DNA of 64,000 nt from assembly GCF_002250115.1 (NCBI RefSeq), contig NZ_CP019985.1:3782001-3846000 (forward strand), in the 5' to 3' direction. The DNA comes from Shouchella clausii (lineage in GTDB: Bacteria > Bacillota > Bacilli > Bacillales > Bacillaceae_D). Under the pieces are notes generated by a model. The model did not search any database. It worked only from the letters and a program-made list of their open reading frames with translations, and was not told the DNA's origin. Position numbers and translations under genes: made by a program. Positions 40,878-49,876 of the stretch are shown here, in pieces (positions within the stretch are counted from its first letter, which is position 1; each line of letters begins with the position of its first letter).

Positions 40878-42107
40878 TTAATCTTTGTATGGGTCAAATT
40901 CGTTCTCGCCAGCCATACAAACGCCAACAGGCTTTAAGCGATGTTTTACTTTTAACGTATTTTTATGAGCAGAGAGGACCGTATCTAATTTTTTATATAC
41001 GAATGGACTTTCATCTGTGCCTCCGCCGCGCAATTCTACTCCAAACGCAGCAAGCGCAGCTGCCATTTGCTCAGAGCTAATCGCTCCGCCGCTACGGCGT
41101 CTGTTCTTGCCTTTTCCTGTAAAACGGCCCGCTGCCTGTGTACGGCTCATTAATCTGCCAGCTCCATGGACTGTGCTGTAAAAAGCGTCCTTGTTTTCCT
41201 TGCTATCAATGCCCTCAACAATAACTGAATAATCACCCATACTGCCACCGATAAACCCAAGCTGTCCTGGAGCAGAAGGCGTTGCCCCTTTACGGACAAC
41301 ATAAACGTCTTTGCCATTGTGCGTTTCCTTCCAAGCAAAGTTATGATGGTTATGAACAGAGAACGTTTCTTTTGCTTGCAAAATGGCGAGCACTTTAGCA
41401 ATACAATGGTTTCTGCCGGCATATGCGTATTTTCCGGCTAAGTTCATTGCTCGGATGTACATGTCACCTAACTCGGAGGCAACATCAAACAAAGTCGGTA
41501 CATCTTCCATGCTCTCCCCGCTAACTTTGCTAGCAAACGGCCTGTTTTTCGCTAAGTTCAAAAAACCGCTAGCTGTTTTATGGCCTAAGCCCCTACTGCC
41601 AAAATGATTTGCGACCCATAAAACGCCTGTTTCTTCTTCCACAAACAAATCAACGAAATGGTTGCCGCTCCCAATCGTACCGAGTTGGTTACGTGCCAAT
41701 GTTTGTAATGTATCTGTAAGCCCTAGTTCAATTTCCGAAAACACATGCCAGTCAGGATCAGAAAACAGTTCATGGTCAACTGGCTGCTTGTTTTTTTGGC
41801 CAATGCCAAATGGGAGCGCTTCGTAAATTTTATCGAGAAGCTGAGGCAGCTCCAAGCGAATCTCCTCAAAAGTAACATTTGTCCGCACTGCTTTGTTGCC
41901 ACAGGCAATGTCATAACCGACTCCAGAAGGGGATACTTGGCCGTCATAGACGACAACGCCTCCTACCGGTTGGCTGTAGCCTTTATGGTGGTCGGCCATT
42001 AATAGCGTTTGGACGACATCGCCATGCTGGCTGCAGCGAACGGCCTGTTCAACAGCGTTTTCAAGTGGTTCCCCCCATACGCGGACACCGTCGATCGTTT
42101 TATACAT
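40878..42107 (-). CDS. rtcB: RtcB-family RNA ligase
   Basis: The 409-residue GTP- and Mn-dependent RNA ligase joins 3'-phosphate and 5'-hydroxyl RNA ends. Metal and nucleotide sites show in GGVVVYDGQVSPSGVGYDIACGN (Asp and Cys ligands), GTIGSGNHFVDLF, WVANHFGSRGLGH and FSVHNHHNFA. The guanylated His lies in STVHGAGRLMSRTQA. M1 of the longest frame is at 42125; the ATG at 42105-42107 after AGAGGAACAC is preferred. It overlaps the upstream acetyltransferase gene by 8 bases, so the two are coupled. No RtcA or archease gene is nearby. Confidence 0.93.
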   Translation of the reverse strand: MYKTIDGVRVWGEPLENAVEQAVRCSQHGDVVQTLLMADHHKGYSQPVGGVVVYDGQVSPSGVGYDIACGNKAVRTNVTFEEIRLELPQLLDKIYEALPFGIGQKNKQPVDHELFSDPDWHVFSEIELGLTDTLQTLARNQLGTIGSGNHFVDLFVEEETGVLWVANHFGSRGLGHKTASGFLNLAKNRPFASKVSGESMEDVPTLFDVASELGDMYIRAMNLAGKYAYAGRNHCIAKVLAILQAKETFSVHNHHNFAWKETHNGKDVYVVRKGATPSAPGQLGFIGGSMGDYSVIVEGIDSKENKDAFYSTVHGAGRLMSRTQAAGRFTGKGKNRRRSGGAISSEQMAAALAAFGVELRGGGTDESPFVYKKLDTVLSAHKNTLKVKHRLKPVGVCMAGENEFDPYKD

Positions 42108-42600
42108 ATGTGTTCCTCTCCCCATCCCGTTTGAAGACCATTTTTACTGTATGAAAGACATGTCCAAATAGCCGCTCTTTAAATTCGTTTTTGTAAGCAA
42201 AACCACATTTTGTGTAAAAGCGTACAGCACGAAAATTGCCTTTTTCAAGGTACACAACAAGTGATTCGCCTTGTTTTAGTTCGCGTACGACTGTTTCAAA
42301 AAGCAATGTCCCTGTTCCACAACCAAGCATCTTAGGATCGACATAAAGGGCAGCCAAATCGGTTTCTTTTTCACTTCTAGCCAGCTGGGCAAAGCCAATG
42401 ACTTTACCAGCCTCTTCCACCACAAAAAAAGCAGCAGAAGAGTTGATCTTAACCGACAAGCTTTGGCGCGAATAAGCTTGCTCGATATAAACTTGGCGGA
42501 TATCAGCGGGAATCAAGTCTTTATACGTGTCTTCCCATGAACGCTTGGCGATCTCTTGGATAAGGACAATGTCTTGTATTTCTGCTTTCCTTGTTTTCAT
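42100..42600 (-). CDS. GNAT family N-acetyltransferase
   Basis: The 166-residue single GNAT domain has AALYVDPKMLGCGTGTLLFETVV as the acetyl-CoA loop, YLEKGNFRAVRFYTKCGF as motif B and VIGFAQLARS as the preceding strand. The substrate is unknown. The ATG follows GGAGGGAG, and the stop overlaps the rtcB start. It lies 29 bases after mgsA, so the run ypjD-dapB-mgsA-this gene-rtcB may be one transcript. Confidence 0.87.
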   Translation of the reverse strand: MKTRKAEIQDIVLIQEIAKRSWEDTYKDLIPADIRQVYIEQAYSRQSLSVKINSSAAFFVVEEAGKVIGFAQLARSEKETDLAALYVDPKMLGCGTGTLLFETVVRELKQGESLVVYLEKGNFRAVRFYTKCGFAYKNEFKERLFGHVFHTVKMVFKRDGERNTYV

Positions 42601-42629
42601 TTGCTCCCTCCAACGTTAAAAGAAGGCGT

Positions 42630-43058
42630 TCAGCCTTCTTTTAATGGGTTTGCTTTTTCTTGTTCATGGATAATATCACGGAAAGCAAAATCGCCTCTCT
42701 CAAGCCCTTTGATTAAAATTTCAGCGGTTCCCATATTTGTCGCCAGCGGCACACTTTGCACATCACATAACCGAATTAAAGCAGTGACATCCGGTTCATG
42801 GGGCTGCGCCGTTAATGGATCGCGCATAAACAAAATTAAATCGAATTGATTCTCAGCAACGAGCGCCCCGATTTGCTGATCGCCCCCTAATGGGCCAGAC
42901 TTAAAACGGGTAACAACCAACTCAGTCGCCTCCATGATCCGAGTGCCCGTTGTACCAGTCGCGTACAGCTCATGCTCTTTTAAAATGGGCTCATAAGCAA
43001 CACAAAAATCAACCAATTCTTGTTTTTTCTTGTCATGGGCAATTAAAGCGATTTTCAT
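42630..43058 (-). CDS. mgsA: Methylglyoxal synthase
   Basis: The 142-residue enzyme makes methylglyoxal and phosphate from dihydroxyacetone phosphate when phosphate is short or sugar phosphates build up. It has [39 protein letters not shown] with the catalytic Asp, and [22 protein letters not shown] with the active-site His and Asp. It sits next to dapB, as in B. subtilis (ypjF/mgsA). Confidence 0.96.
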
Positions 43059-43070
43059 GTCGTTCTCCCC

Positions 43071-43865
43071 TTAGTCGATTAAATTTTCAAGGCCGTATAC
43101 TAGCGTCGAGAGCTTGACCACTTGTTTAACGGCAAGCTTTACACCAGGCATAAAACTTTCACGGTTTAGCGAATCGTGGCGTATCGATAACGTTTGCCCC
43201 ACTCCGCCAAACAGCACTTCTTGATGGGCCACTCGCCCAGGTAAACGGACAGAGTGGATTTTCATGCCATCGAAGTCAGCTCCTCTTGCGCCTGCCATCT
43301 CTTCTCTTTCCTGCTCATGCCCTTGCTTTTTCGGAGCCCGCACCTCTGCAATGAGCTGTGCCGTTTTTACCGCTGTACCCGATGGCGCATCAAGCTTGCG
43401 GTCATGGTGCTGTTCAATAATTTCAACGTCATTCATGTACCGTGCTGCCGTTTGCGCGAATTTCATCATTAAGATCGCGCCAATAGCAAAGTTGGGGGCG
43501 ATGATGGCACCGAGCTCTTTTGCTTCGGCCATTTGCGTTAAATCGCGAATATCTTCATCATTAAACCCTGTCGTTCCCACAACTGGACGGACGCCATGCT
43601 CAAACGCTATTTCCATATGTTTTCTACCAAAGGCAGGTGCCGTCAAATCAATTAATACATCTGGTTCATGCTCAGCAAAACAGCGTGCCATATCGGTATA
43701 TACTGGTAAATCACCTTGTGGAAATTCTGGCAAATCTTTTAATTGTTTGCCGTCATTTTTTGAATCAACTACCGCAACAAGCTTAAATGATTCTTCTTGC
43801 AAACAAAGTTTGACTGCTTCTTGCCCCATGTTGCCACGGGGCCCTGCAATTACAATACGTGTCAT
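43071..43865 (-). CDS. dapB: 4-hydroxy-tetrahydrodipicolinate reductase
   Basis: The 264-residue NAD(P)H-dependent enzyme of lysine and diaminopimelate synthesis. It has the Rossmann motif IAGPRGNMGQEAVKL, the DLTAPAFGRKHMEIAFEHGV segment, APNFAIGAILMMKFA and the substrate motif IIEQHHDRKLDAPSGTAVKT with the catalytic His pair and Lys. The start overlaps the ypjD stop. It is essential for cell wall and dipicolinate supply. Confidence 0.96.
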   Translation of the reverse strand: MTRIVIAGPRGNMGQEAVKLCLQEESFKLVAVVDSKNDGKQLKDLPEFPQGDLPVYTDMARCFAEHEPDVLIDLTAPAFGRKHMEIAFEHGVRPVVGTTGFNDEDIRDLTQMAEAKELGAIIAPNFAIGAILMMKFAQTAARYMNDVEIIEQHHDRKLDAPSGTAVKTAQLIAEVRAPKKQGHEQEREEMAGARGADFDGMKIHSVRLPGRVAHQEVLFGGVGQTLSIRHDSLNRESFMPGVKLAVKQVVKLSTLVYGLENLID

Positions 43866-44212
43866 TGATTCTGTTCTCCTTTTTCTTTTTTTGTCCAGCG
43901 GTCTTTGTCTCTTGTTTGGAATTTATGCATGACAAGATCATGCGCTTCGCTTAAGTCAATTTGAAGTGAGTTCGCCAAACAAATGAGGACAAACAGCATA
44001 TCGCCGATTTCTTGTTCCATCGTTTTGTCTTCTTCTAATGCTTTTTTGGGCTTCTCTCCATAGTAATGGTTCACTTCCCTTGCTAGCTCGCCTAATTCTT
44101 CCGTCAAGCGAGCCAACATCGCCAGTGGGCTAAAATACCCTTCTTTAAACTGCCCTATGTACGAGTCGACTTCTTTTTGCATTTCTGCGATTGTTTTTCC
44201 TTCAGGCATCAT
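43862..44212 (-). CDS. ypjD: MazG-like nucleotide pyrophosphohydrolase (YpjD)
   Basis: The 116-residue all-alpha NTP pyrophosphatase has paired Glu metal ligands, LARLTEELGELAREVNHYYG and MEQEIGDMLFVLICLANSL (the E-E-x-x-E / E-x-x-D pattern). It probably removes non-canonical nucleoside triphosphates. Of several in-frame starts (GTG 44218, ATG 44212, ATG 44209), the ATG at 44212 is best spaced from AAAGGAAG. First gene of the dapB-mgsA run; divergent from ypjC, as in B. subtilis. Confidence 0.9.
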   Translation of the reverse strand: MMPEGKTIAEMQKEVDSYIGQFKEGYFSPLAMLARLTEELGELAREVNHYYGEKPKKALEEDKTMEQEIGDMLFVLICLANSLQIDLSEAHDLVMHKFQTRDKDRWTKKEKGEQNQ

Positions 44213-44340
44213 CGGCACTTCCTTTCCCTTCTATCCTAGCGAAAAGCACGCGCCTGCGCAATTTAAAAATAATGACGTGATATTTCTTTTTTCCATGAAG
44301 TTGAGTAAACTAAGAATGGACGCGAAAAGGAGGCGATTGC

Positions 44341-45213
44341 TTGGCAGTCAACCGGCACGTTAAAAACATTTTTTTCATTTTGCTCGGCACGGCGCTTATG
44401 TCGTTTGGCCTTGTTTACTTTAATATGGAACACCAATTGGCAGATGGCGGCGTAACAGGCATTACTTTGCTTTTTTTCTTTTTATTTACGATCAACCCGG
44501 CAATCACCAACATCGTTATTAACATTCCGTTGTTTTTTATAGGCTGGCGGATGTTAGGCCGGATTCCTTTTTACTATACACTCGTAGGCACATTCAGTTT
44601 ATCGTTATTCCTTGATTTGTTCCAGCGTATTAACTTACATATTTTCCTTGGCAATGACTTAATGCTTGCCGCATTATTCGCAGGGGCTATCGTCGGTACA
44701 GGGCTTGGGCTTGTCTTTCGTTTTGGCGGCACAACCGGCGGAGCAGACATCATTGCGAAACTATGCTTGCGCTATTTTGGCTGGAGCATCGGACGGACCT
44801 TTTTTGTATTTGATTCGTGTGTCATTGCCATCTCTCTCGTCTATCTTGATTTGCGTGAAGCAATGTACACGATTGTCTATGTGTTTATTGCCGCCAAAGT
44901 CATTGACTTTATCCAACAAGGATCCTACAATGCGAAAGCAGCCTTTGTCATCTCCGAGTCGATTACGGAGATCTCAGAAGCGATTTTACGTGAAATGGGC
45001 CGAGGCGCAACGACGTTACAAGGGAAAGGCACATTTACTGGCGACGAAAAAGAAATTTTATATTGCGTCGTCGCCCGCAATGAAACGGTGAGGTTGCGCA
45101 ATATTGTGCATCGCATTGACCCCCATGCGTTCATGACCATCCACGATGTTTCCGAAGCCGCCGGTGAAGGGTTTACACTCGATGACAACAAGCAACCGAT
45201 TCGAATTGGCTAA
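44341..45213 (+). CDS. ypjC: YitT-family membrane protein (YpjC)
   Basis: The 290-residue protein has five or six membrane helices in an N-terminal YitT domain (FGLVYFNMEHQLADGGVTGITL, FRFGGTTGGADIIAKL). The C-terminal DUF2179 domain is soluble (ERE-like GRGATTLQGKGTFTGDEKEILYCVV, then DPHAFMTIHDVSEAAGEGF). The TTG at 44341 follows a strong AAAAGGAGG. B. subtilis ypjC sits in the same place beside ypjD. Function is unknown. Confidence 0.9.
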   Translation: MAVNRHVKNIFFILLGTALMSFGLVYFNMEHQLADGGVTGITLLFFFLFTINPAITNIVINIPLFFIGWRMLGRIPFYYTLVGTFSLSLFLDLFQRINLHIFLGNDLMLAALFAGAIVGTGLGLVFRFGGTTGGADIIAKLCLRYFGWSIGRTFFVFDSCVIAISLVYLDLREAMYTIVYVFIAAKVIDFIQQGSYNAKAAFVISESITEISEAILREMGRGATTLQGKGTFTGDEKEILYCVVARNETVRLRNIVHRIDPHAFMTIHDVSEAAGEGFTLDDNKQPIRIG

Positions 45214-45219
45214 GCAGTA

Positions 45220-45258
45220 AAAAAGCAACAGAGCATGCCGCTTCTCTGTTGCTTTTTT
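45220..45258 (+). terminator. Terminator of ypjC
   Basis: AAAAAGCAACAGAG pairs with CTCTGTTGCTTTTTT across a 10-base loop, just after the stop. Confidence 0.9.
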
Positions 45259-45324
45259 CACCTCCAACCATGTCTATTGAAGGATTTCCCTTCTTCGTTT
45301 AGCGCTATACGTTTGCTTCGGACC

Positions 45325-46545
45325 TTACCGTTTTTCGACTTGGCTAGGACTGCTCTCTTTTCTCGTCAAACCAAGGCATGTACTAAGGGCCAATACGCTT
45401 GTGGCAAACATAATCGCGGCCATCGGCACTGCTGTTGATTCATCAATACCTACAAGCGGCGCAACCATCGCTCCAAGGAATAAGGGCAACATGCCGAGCA
45501 TCGCGCTAGCACTGCCAGCACGATGGCTTTGTTTGGCAATTCCTAACGTAAAGGAAGAAGTTGTGATCATTCCCATTGACGTCATGTAAACAAAAATGGA
45601 AACGACAATTGTCCATAATGGCCCTTGAATGGCCGCCATACAGACAAGGATAGCTGTAGCCGAGCTCGCAACCATCACTCCTGTTTTCAACAACGTTCGC
45701 TCATGAACTATGCCAGCTAAACGGCCAACCACGAATGTACCGGTGATGATCGCTAGACCATTGATGCCAAATAACACACTATAAACTTGTTCGTTTACAC
45801 CGTAAATGCCTTGATAAACAAACGGAGTGCCTGCCACATAGGCAAAACTACCGCCATGAGCAAGCCCGAGTGTAAGTGCATAGCCGATAAAAGAACGGTC
45901 TTTAAGCAAATCTTTAAATGTCCATAGGATATGCGACATAGAGCTTGGCACTCGCTTGCTTGGTGGAAGCGATTCTTCTAGCTTTATTCCTGCAACGAGA
46001 ACGATTAAGACACCAAGCAAAGACAAAAACAAGAAAATCCAGCCCCAGCGCGCCCCTGGCAACAGCAAAATCGCCCCGCCCGCCATTGGTGCTAACATCG
46101 GCGCCACGGCATTGATCACCATAAGCAACGCAAAGAATTTTGTTAATGCTTGGCCTGTAAAAACATCACGGACAACCGCACGAGACACGACAATCCCAGC
46201 AGCTGCCGTAAATCCTTGTAAAAAACGGCCAGCAATCAAGACGCCAATATTTGGAGCAAACGCACATAAAAGCGAAGCAGCGGCAAATAACGTAATTGAA
46301 ATGAGCAATGGCCGTTTCCTTCCCTTTGCGTCACTGATCGGGCCGACGACAAGTTGCCCGATCGCCAAACCGATTAAGCACGTTGTTAAACTTAGTTGCA
46401 CAAGCGAAGCGGGCGCTTGCAGATCTTCGCTAATTTGCAAAAAGCTTGGCAAATACATATCAATATTGAGTGGCCCAAGGACGGCTAGCATTCCAAGCAA
46501 AAACGCAAGCGCCAGCCTTTCCATTCCTGTTGGATTCTGTTTCAT
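45325..46545 (-). CDS. Bcr/CflA-family multidrug efflux MFS transporter
   Basis: The 406-residue protein has twelve membrane helices. The drug:proton antiporter-1 features are LGPLNIDMYLPSFLQI in helix 1, GQLVVGPISDAKGRKRPLL as MFS motif A between helices 2 and 3, and RFLQGFTAAAGIVVSRAVVRD in helix 4. It is a probable exporter of drugs such as bicyclomycin, chloramphenicol or metabolites. The ATG follows GGGGAGACGG. It lies with the following metallopeptidase gene as an insertion relative to the B. subtilis ypjB-ypjC order. Confidence 0.9.
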   Translation of the reverse strand: MKQNPTGMERLALAFLLGMLAVLGPLNIDMYLPSFLQISEDLQAPASLVQLSLTTCLIGLAIGQLVVGPISDAKGRKRPLLISITLFAAASLLCAFAPNIGVLIAGRFLQGFTAAAGIVVSRAVVRDVFTGQALTKFFALLMVINAVAPMLAPMAGGAILLLPGARWGWIFLFLSLLGVLIVLVAGIKLEESLPPSKRVPSSMSHILWTFKDLLKDRSFIGYALTLGLAHGGSFAYVAGTPFVYQGIYGVNEQVYSVLFGINGLAIITGTFVVGRLAGIVHERTLLKTGVMVASSATAILVCMAAIQGPLWTIVVSIFVYMTSMGMITTSSFTLGIAKQSHRAGSASAMLGMLPLFLGAMVAPLVGIDESTAVPMAAIMFATSVLALSTCLGLTRKESSPSQVEKR

Positions 46546-46692
46546 TCCGTCTCCCCATTTCTGATAAACAAACTCAGTCTACTTTAGGAAAACCATGTTT
46601 GTAAAGGGCTTTGCCCGAAAAAACGGGCATTGTCTGTCGAAGCTCACTGTTAAAGCGCTTTTTCGGGGCATGCAAGCTCCCATTTTAATGGG

Positions 46693-46727
46693 CACAAAAA
46701 AACCAGCCCAAGTGAATGAGCTGGTTT
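46693..46727 (-). terminator. Terminator of the YugP-like gene
   Basis: On the minus strand, AAACCAGC and GCTGGTTT pair (46720-46727 with 46700-46707) and are followed by T. The motif TAGTCTGAA directly before the hairpin echoes the end of the repeat family. Confidence 0.8.
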
Positions 46728-46753
46728 CAGACTAAGCCGATTTGTTCCGACCA

Positions 46754-47452
46754 TTAGTCGCGTTGTGACAAGTAAATCATAATGAAGCGTGCTAGTTCGA
46801 GCAAAGCGACAAGCGCTGCTGCCACATAAGTTAAAGCAGCGGCATCAAGGACTTTCTTTGTTTCCCGCTCTTCGTTGTTTACAATAATCCCACTTGCAAC
46901 CATTTGCTCCATTGCTCTGTTGGAAGCGTTAAACTCGACTGGCAACGTAACCACTTGGAATAACACAGCGGTGGCAAAGAAGATAATACCCATTAGCAAA
47001 ACAGGGTTTCCGCCAACTTGAGCACCAACGCCGAAGAGCAAACCGGCTAAAATCAGCCATTGGCCTAAATTGCTGCCGATGGAAGCAACGGGCGCCAAAG
47101 CGCTGCGAAATTTCAAGAACGAGTAGTTTTCTGCATCTTGGATCGCGTGTCCTACTTCATGAGCGGCAATGGCCGCTCCGGCAACTGAAGCGTTGCGGTA
47201 ATTGTCTGTTGACAACCTTACAACTTTGGCACGTGGATCGTAGTGGTCAGATAACTCCCCTTTAACCTCTTCGACTTCAACATCATAAATGCCATTGTCA
47301 TGAAGAATTTTTCGGGCTACTTCTGCACCTGTCATTCCTGCACTGTTTCGGATGCGCGAATATTTTTTATACGCCCGTTTTACTTTTCCTTGAGCCAGAA
47401 GCGGGATTAGAATGAGAAACGCTAAATAAAACAAATAAACACCGAGACTCAT
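46754..47452 (-). CDS. Membrane zinc metallopeptidase, YugP-like (Zn_peptidase_2)
   Basis: The 232-residue protein has an N-terminal membrane helix and the zinc motif IAAHEVGHAIQDAE (HExxH, about residues 103-107). Two more helices follow (LILAGLLFGVGAQVG, MGIIFFATAVLFQVV), then LPVEFNASNRAM with the third zinc-ligand Glu region. B. subtilis YugP has 225 residues and the same layout. The frame opens at GTG 47461; the ATG at 47450-47452, after GAGGTGAT, is preferred. Its substrates are unknown. Confidence 0.88.
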   Translation of the reverse strand: MSLGVYLFYLAFLILIPLLAQGKVKRAYKKYSRIRNSAGMTGAEVARKILHDNGIYDVEVEEVKGELSDHYDPRAKVVRLSTDNYRNASVAGAAIAAHEVGHAIQDAENYSFLKFRSALAPVASIGSNLGQWLILAGLLFGVGAQVGGNPVLLMGIIFFATAVLFQVVTLPVEFNASNRAMEQMVASGIIVNNEERETKKVLDAAALTYVAAALVALLELARFIMIYLSQRD

Positions 47453-47569
47453 TGCAATCACCTCACTTTATCTTAATACTATTATCGTAATCAAAACGTC
47501 AAAGAAAGTCAAACTTCCCGCTATTGTTGCACGCTGTTTTTTGAACGGCTGTCACCGTTTTGACACATT

Positions 47570-48343
47570 TTATTCTTTTGCCTTTACTCGCCGTTTCTCA
47601 GCCCGGTATTTTCGATAACCAACATAAGATAAAGACACAACAAGCGGCCCACCGATAGACAGAATCGCCCATAAGAGCGATGGGTCTATTCCGTCCTCGC
47701 CACCACCTTCATAAAGTTCTTTAAAAGCGCCGCGCATCGTTTCAATATGATCTTCCAGTTGCTCAGGCGATACGGATTGGTTTTCTAATAAAGCAAAATA
47801 CGAGTCAAAACGAACAACGGTTTGTTCAGTTGTGCTTATGTGGATAGCCGGACGAATCATGCCGTATAGGGAATGAAATGCATTTATTTGGCGTTTCAGA
47901 GCTTGGGCATCTTTTGACACAGCCGCTTCCTCTAGGTCGTCTAGTGACGCCATCACTTGCGTTTCCGTGCTTTTCCAAAGGGGTTCGCTGTTTTCGGCAA
48001 ACGCGTCAATCGCAAGGCGAAACGCTGTGACGAGGCGAATTCGTTCATCATCAGGCATATTTGTAGCCGTTAATGCATCTTCAGCATTTTCAAACGTTGT
48101 TGTTAGTGTGCGTAACGAAGACATTGTCCATTCCTGGTCTTCAAAATCATAAGAAAGGAAAAAATCCGCAAACACACTCATTAGCCGTTTTCCATCTTCA
48201 TAACGCTGTTCTTTCGTTAGCTTCAGCACTTGATTTGCCGTATGATTCAATTCTTTCCACGCTTGGGCATCATTAGCAGAGCCAGGCATAGGCAGCATCA
48301 CTACGATACAAACAAGCAAAACGAGCATCATCCAATGACGCAT
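47570..48343 (-). CDS. ypjB: Sporulation-associated protein YpjB
   Basis: The 257-residue protein has an N-terminal signal sequence (MMLVLLVCIVVMLPMPGSAN), a long all-helical extracytoplasmic domain, and a C-terminal membrane anchor (LLWAILSIGGPLVVSLSYVGY) followed by a basic tail (RKYRAEKRRVKAKE). Position next to ypjA-qcrCBA and length agree with B. subtilis YpjB (264), in the sigma-E regulon there. The ATG at 48341-48343 after GAGGAGGG is preferred over the longer frame. Confidence 0.88.
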   Translation of the reverse strand: MRHWMMLVLLVCIVVMLPMPGSANDAQAWKELNHTANQVLKLTKEQRYEDGKRLMSVFADFFLSYDFEDQEWTMSSLRTLTTTFENAEDALTATNMPDDERIRLVTAFRLAIDAFAENSEPLWKSTETQVMASLDDLEEAAVSKDAQALKRQINAFHSLYGMIRPAIHISTTEQTVVRFDSYFALLENQSVSPEQLEDHIETMRGAFKELYEGGGEDGIDPSLLWAILSIGGPLVVSLSYVGYRKYRAEKRRVKAKE

Positions 48344-48398
48344 TTCTTGTCCCTCCTCTGTTCTAAACATCCTATGAACAAAAGGACAAGAGTAGACC

Positions 48399-49001
48399 TT
48401 AGCCTGGCAAATTAATACGAAGCGCGTGCTGGCGTACGTTCAGGAAGTAGACGGTTGCTACACAGACAAGTCCTAACAGGAATGTAAACCAGCCAATGCC
48501 GTCGATATAAGGCATAATTCGAGTACTTAACCACGGGTGCATGTGAAAATGGTAATCGATAAAGTCGTTGAAGACAGTCCATAATAACGCTGCCGCCAAA
48601 TGTCCTTTTTTGATGCGGAAGTATGGCATGAATAAAAGCGCCTGTAAAGCCATGCCTGCATGGGATACATTCAGCATAATAATTTGCCAATGAAGCGGGG
48701 CGCCTTCCATCACTTGAAACGTATTCATGACAACTGCCCACACGCCGTATTTAAGTAACGTCACAGCAGCAAGCGCTTCGATTAAGCCGGATTGCTTCCG
48801 GATCAAAAAGCCAATCAACACAAACACAAAAAACAAACTTGCCGTCGGACTGTCAGGCACAAACCAGATAAAATGCAGCGGAGTGGCCGCAAGCTGGTCG
48901 CCATACCAGTAAAACCCATAGATCGTGCCTAACACATTAATGATTAGCAGCAACCATAAGCTGATGCGTTTCGTTAAAAGCCCATACAAATAAGCTAGCA
49001 T
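48399..49001 (-). CDS. ypjA: DUF1405 membrane protein YpjA
   Basis: The 200-residue integral membrane protein has about five helices (LWLLLIINVLGTIYGFYWYG, ASLFFVFVLIGFLIRK, WFTFLLGLVCVATVYFLNVR). The conserved polar stretches FIWFVPDSPTAS, LNVSHAGMALQA and FNDFIDYHFHMHPWL are typical of DUF1405. Function is unknown. It directly follows qcrC, as in B. subtilis. The ATG at 48999-49001 follows AAGGAAGGG. Confidence 0.9.
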   Translation of the reverse strand: MLAYLYGLLTKRISLWLLLIINVLGTIYGFYWYGDQLAATPLHFIWFVPDSPTASLFFVFVLIGFLIRKQSGLIEALAAVTLLKYGVWAVVMNTFQVMEGAPLHWQIIMLNVSHAGMALQALLFMPYFRIKKGHLAAALLWTVFNDFIDYHFHMHPWLSTRIMPYIDGIGWFTFLLGLVCVATVYFLNVRQHALRINLPG

Positions 49002-49060
49002 GCCAGCCCTTCCTTTCATGAAAAAAGCCGCCTAAAAAGGCAGCTTTTAGTATAACACAA

Positions 49061-49837
49061 TCATTCTGGGTCTTGACCATGGTTTGCGATGAACTCTGCC
49101 AAAATTTGCAGTTCTTCTTCAGACCCCGTGAACTGGTCGGCAGGCATCGCTCCTTGCCCATTTTGAATGATTTCAATGACTTCTTCAGGTGTTTTTTCTG
49201 TTTCGAGCAAGTTCGGCGCTCCAGCACCGCCTGTCATTTGGTCGCCATGACATTGAATGCATGAATCTTGGCTTGAATAAATTTCAAACCCCTCTGCTTC
49301 CTCATCGATTTCGGCTCCTTCTACTAGCTTCCCTTGCTGGGCAGCAGCTTCCCAGTCATGCTGGGCCACTGACTCCCATGTCAAGTAAACAACGGAAGCA
49401 ACACCAAGAAGCATAATAGATGTAGCAATCGGGCGACGGTGAGGCCGACGCTCTTTTGATGTATCCAGCCACGGAGCAAGCAGCAAAGCGCCGAATGCAA
49501 CGCCTGGAATAACCACCGTACCTAGTACATTAAAGTCGCCAGAAGCAAACTCATACTTAAGCAATTGATATAAAAACAGGAAATACCAGTCTGGAAGCGG
49601 AATGTAGGCTTCCAATGGATCAGCGATTGCTTCAAGCGGCGCAGGATGGGCCACAGTTAAGCATAAAAAGCCCATTAAAAAGACTGCCCCTACCATCCAT
49701 TCCCGCAATAGGAAGTTTGGCCAAAAAGCTTCCGTTTTTCCAGGGTATTCCGAGTAGTCTTTTGGAATGTTTGGTTTTCGGCCATCCGCCTTGACACGGG
49801 AATCGCCGACAAACTTCATTCCTTTTCCTCGATGCAT
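49061..49837 (-). CDS. qcrC: Menaquinol-cytochrome c reductase subunit QcrC (cytochrome b/c)
   Basis: The 258-residue fusion has an N-terminal subunit-IV-like part with three membrane helices (REWMVGAVFLMGFLCL, PLPDWYFLFLYQLLKYE with the PDWY quinone-site motif, and VIPGVAFGALLLAPWLD). A helix SIMLLGVASVVYLTW follows, then a C-terminal cytochrome c domain with haem motif CIQCH (about residues 195-199) and axial Met near GAMPADQ. It passes electrons from menaquinol to cytochrome c. The ATG follows AAGGGGGG. Confidence 0.95.
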   Translation of the reverse strand: MHRGKGMKFVGDSRVKADGRKPNIPKDYSEYPGKTEAFWPNFLLREWMVGAVFLMGFLCLTVAHPAPLEAIADPLEAYIPLPDWYFLFLYQLLKYEFASGDFNVLGTVVIPGVAFGALLLAPWLDTSKERRPHRRPIATSIMLLGVASVVYLTWESVAQHDWEAAAQQGKLVEGAEIDEEAEGFEIYSSQDSCIQCHGDQMTGGAGAPNLLETEKTPEEVIEIIQNGQGAMPADQFTGSEEELQILAEFIANHGQDPE

Positions 49838-49876
49838 GGGTTTCCCCCCTTAGTATAATCACATATTAGCTAGCTA

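Noticed and set aside
43264-43932. 222-codon plus-strand open frame opposite dapB
   Set aside because: Antisense shadow of dapB and ypjD with Ser/Ala-rich composition and no ribosome binding site.
45956-46564. 202-codon plus-strand open frame opposite the MFS transporter gene
   Set aside because: Antisense shadow of a hydrophobic membrane protein gene; low-complexity product and no start signal.
46613-46627. Hairpin GCCCG-AAAAAA-CGGGC upstream of the MFS gene start side
   Set aside because: Short stem with no T run at the right place and no matching gene end.
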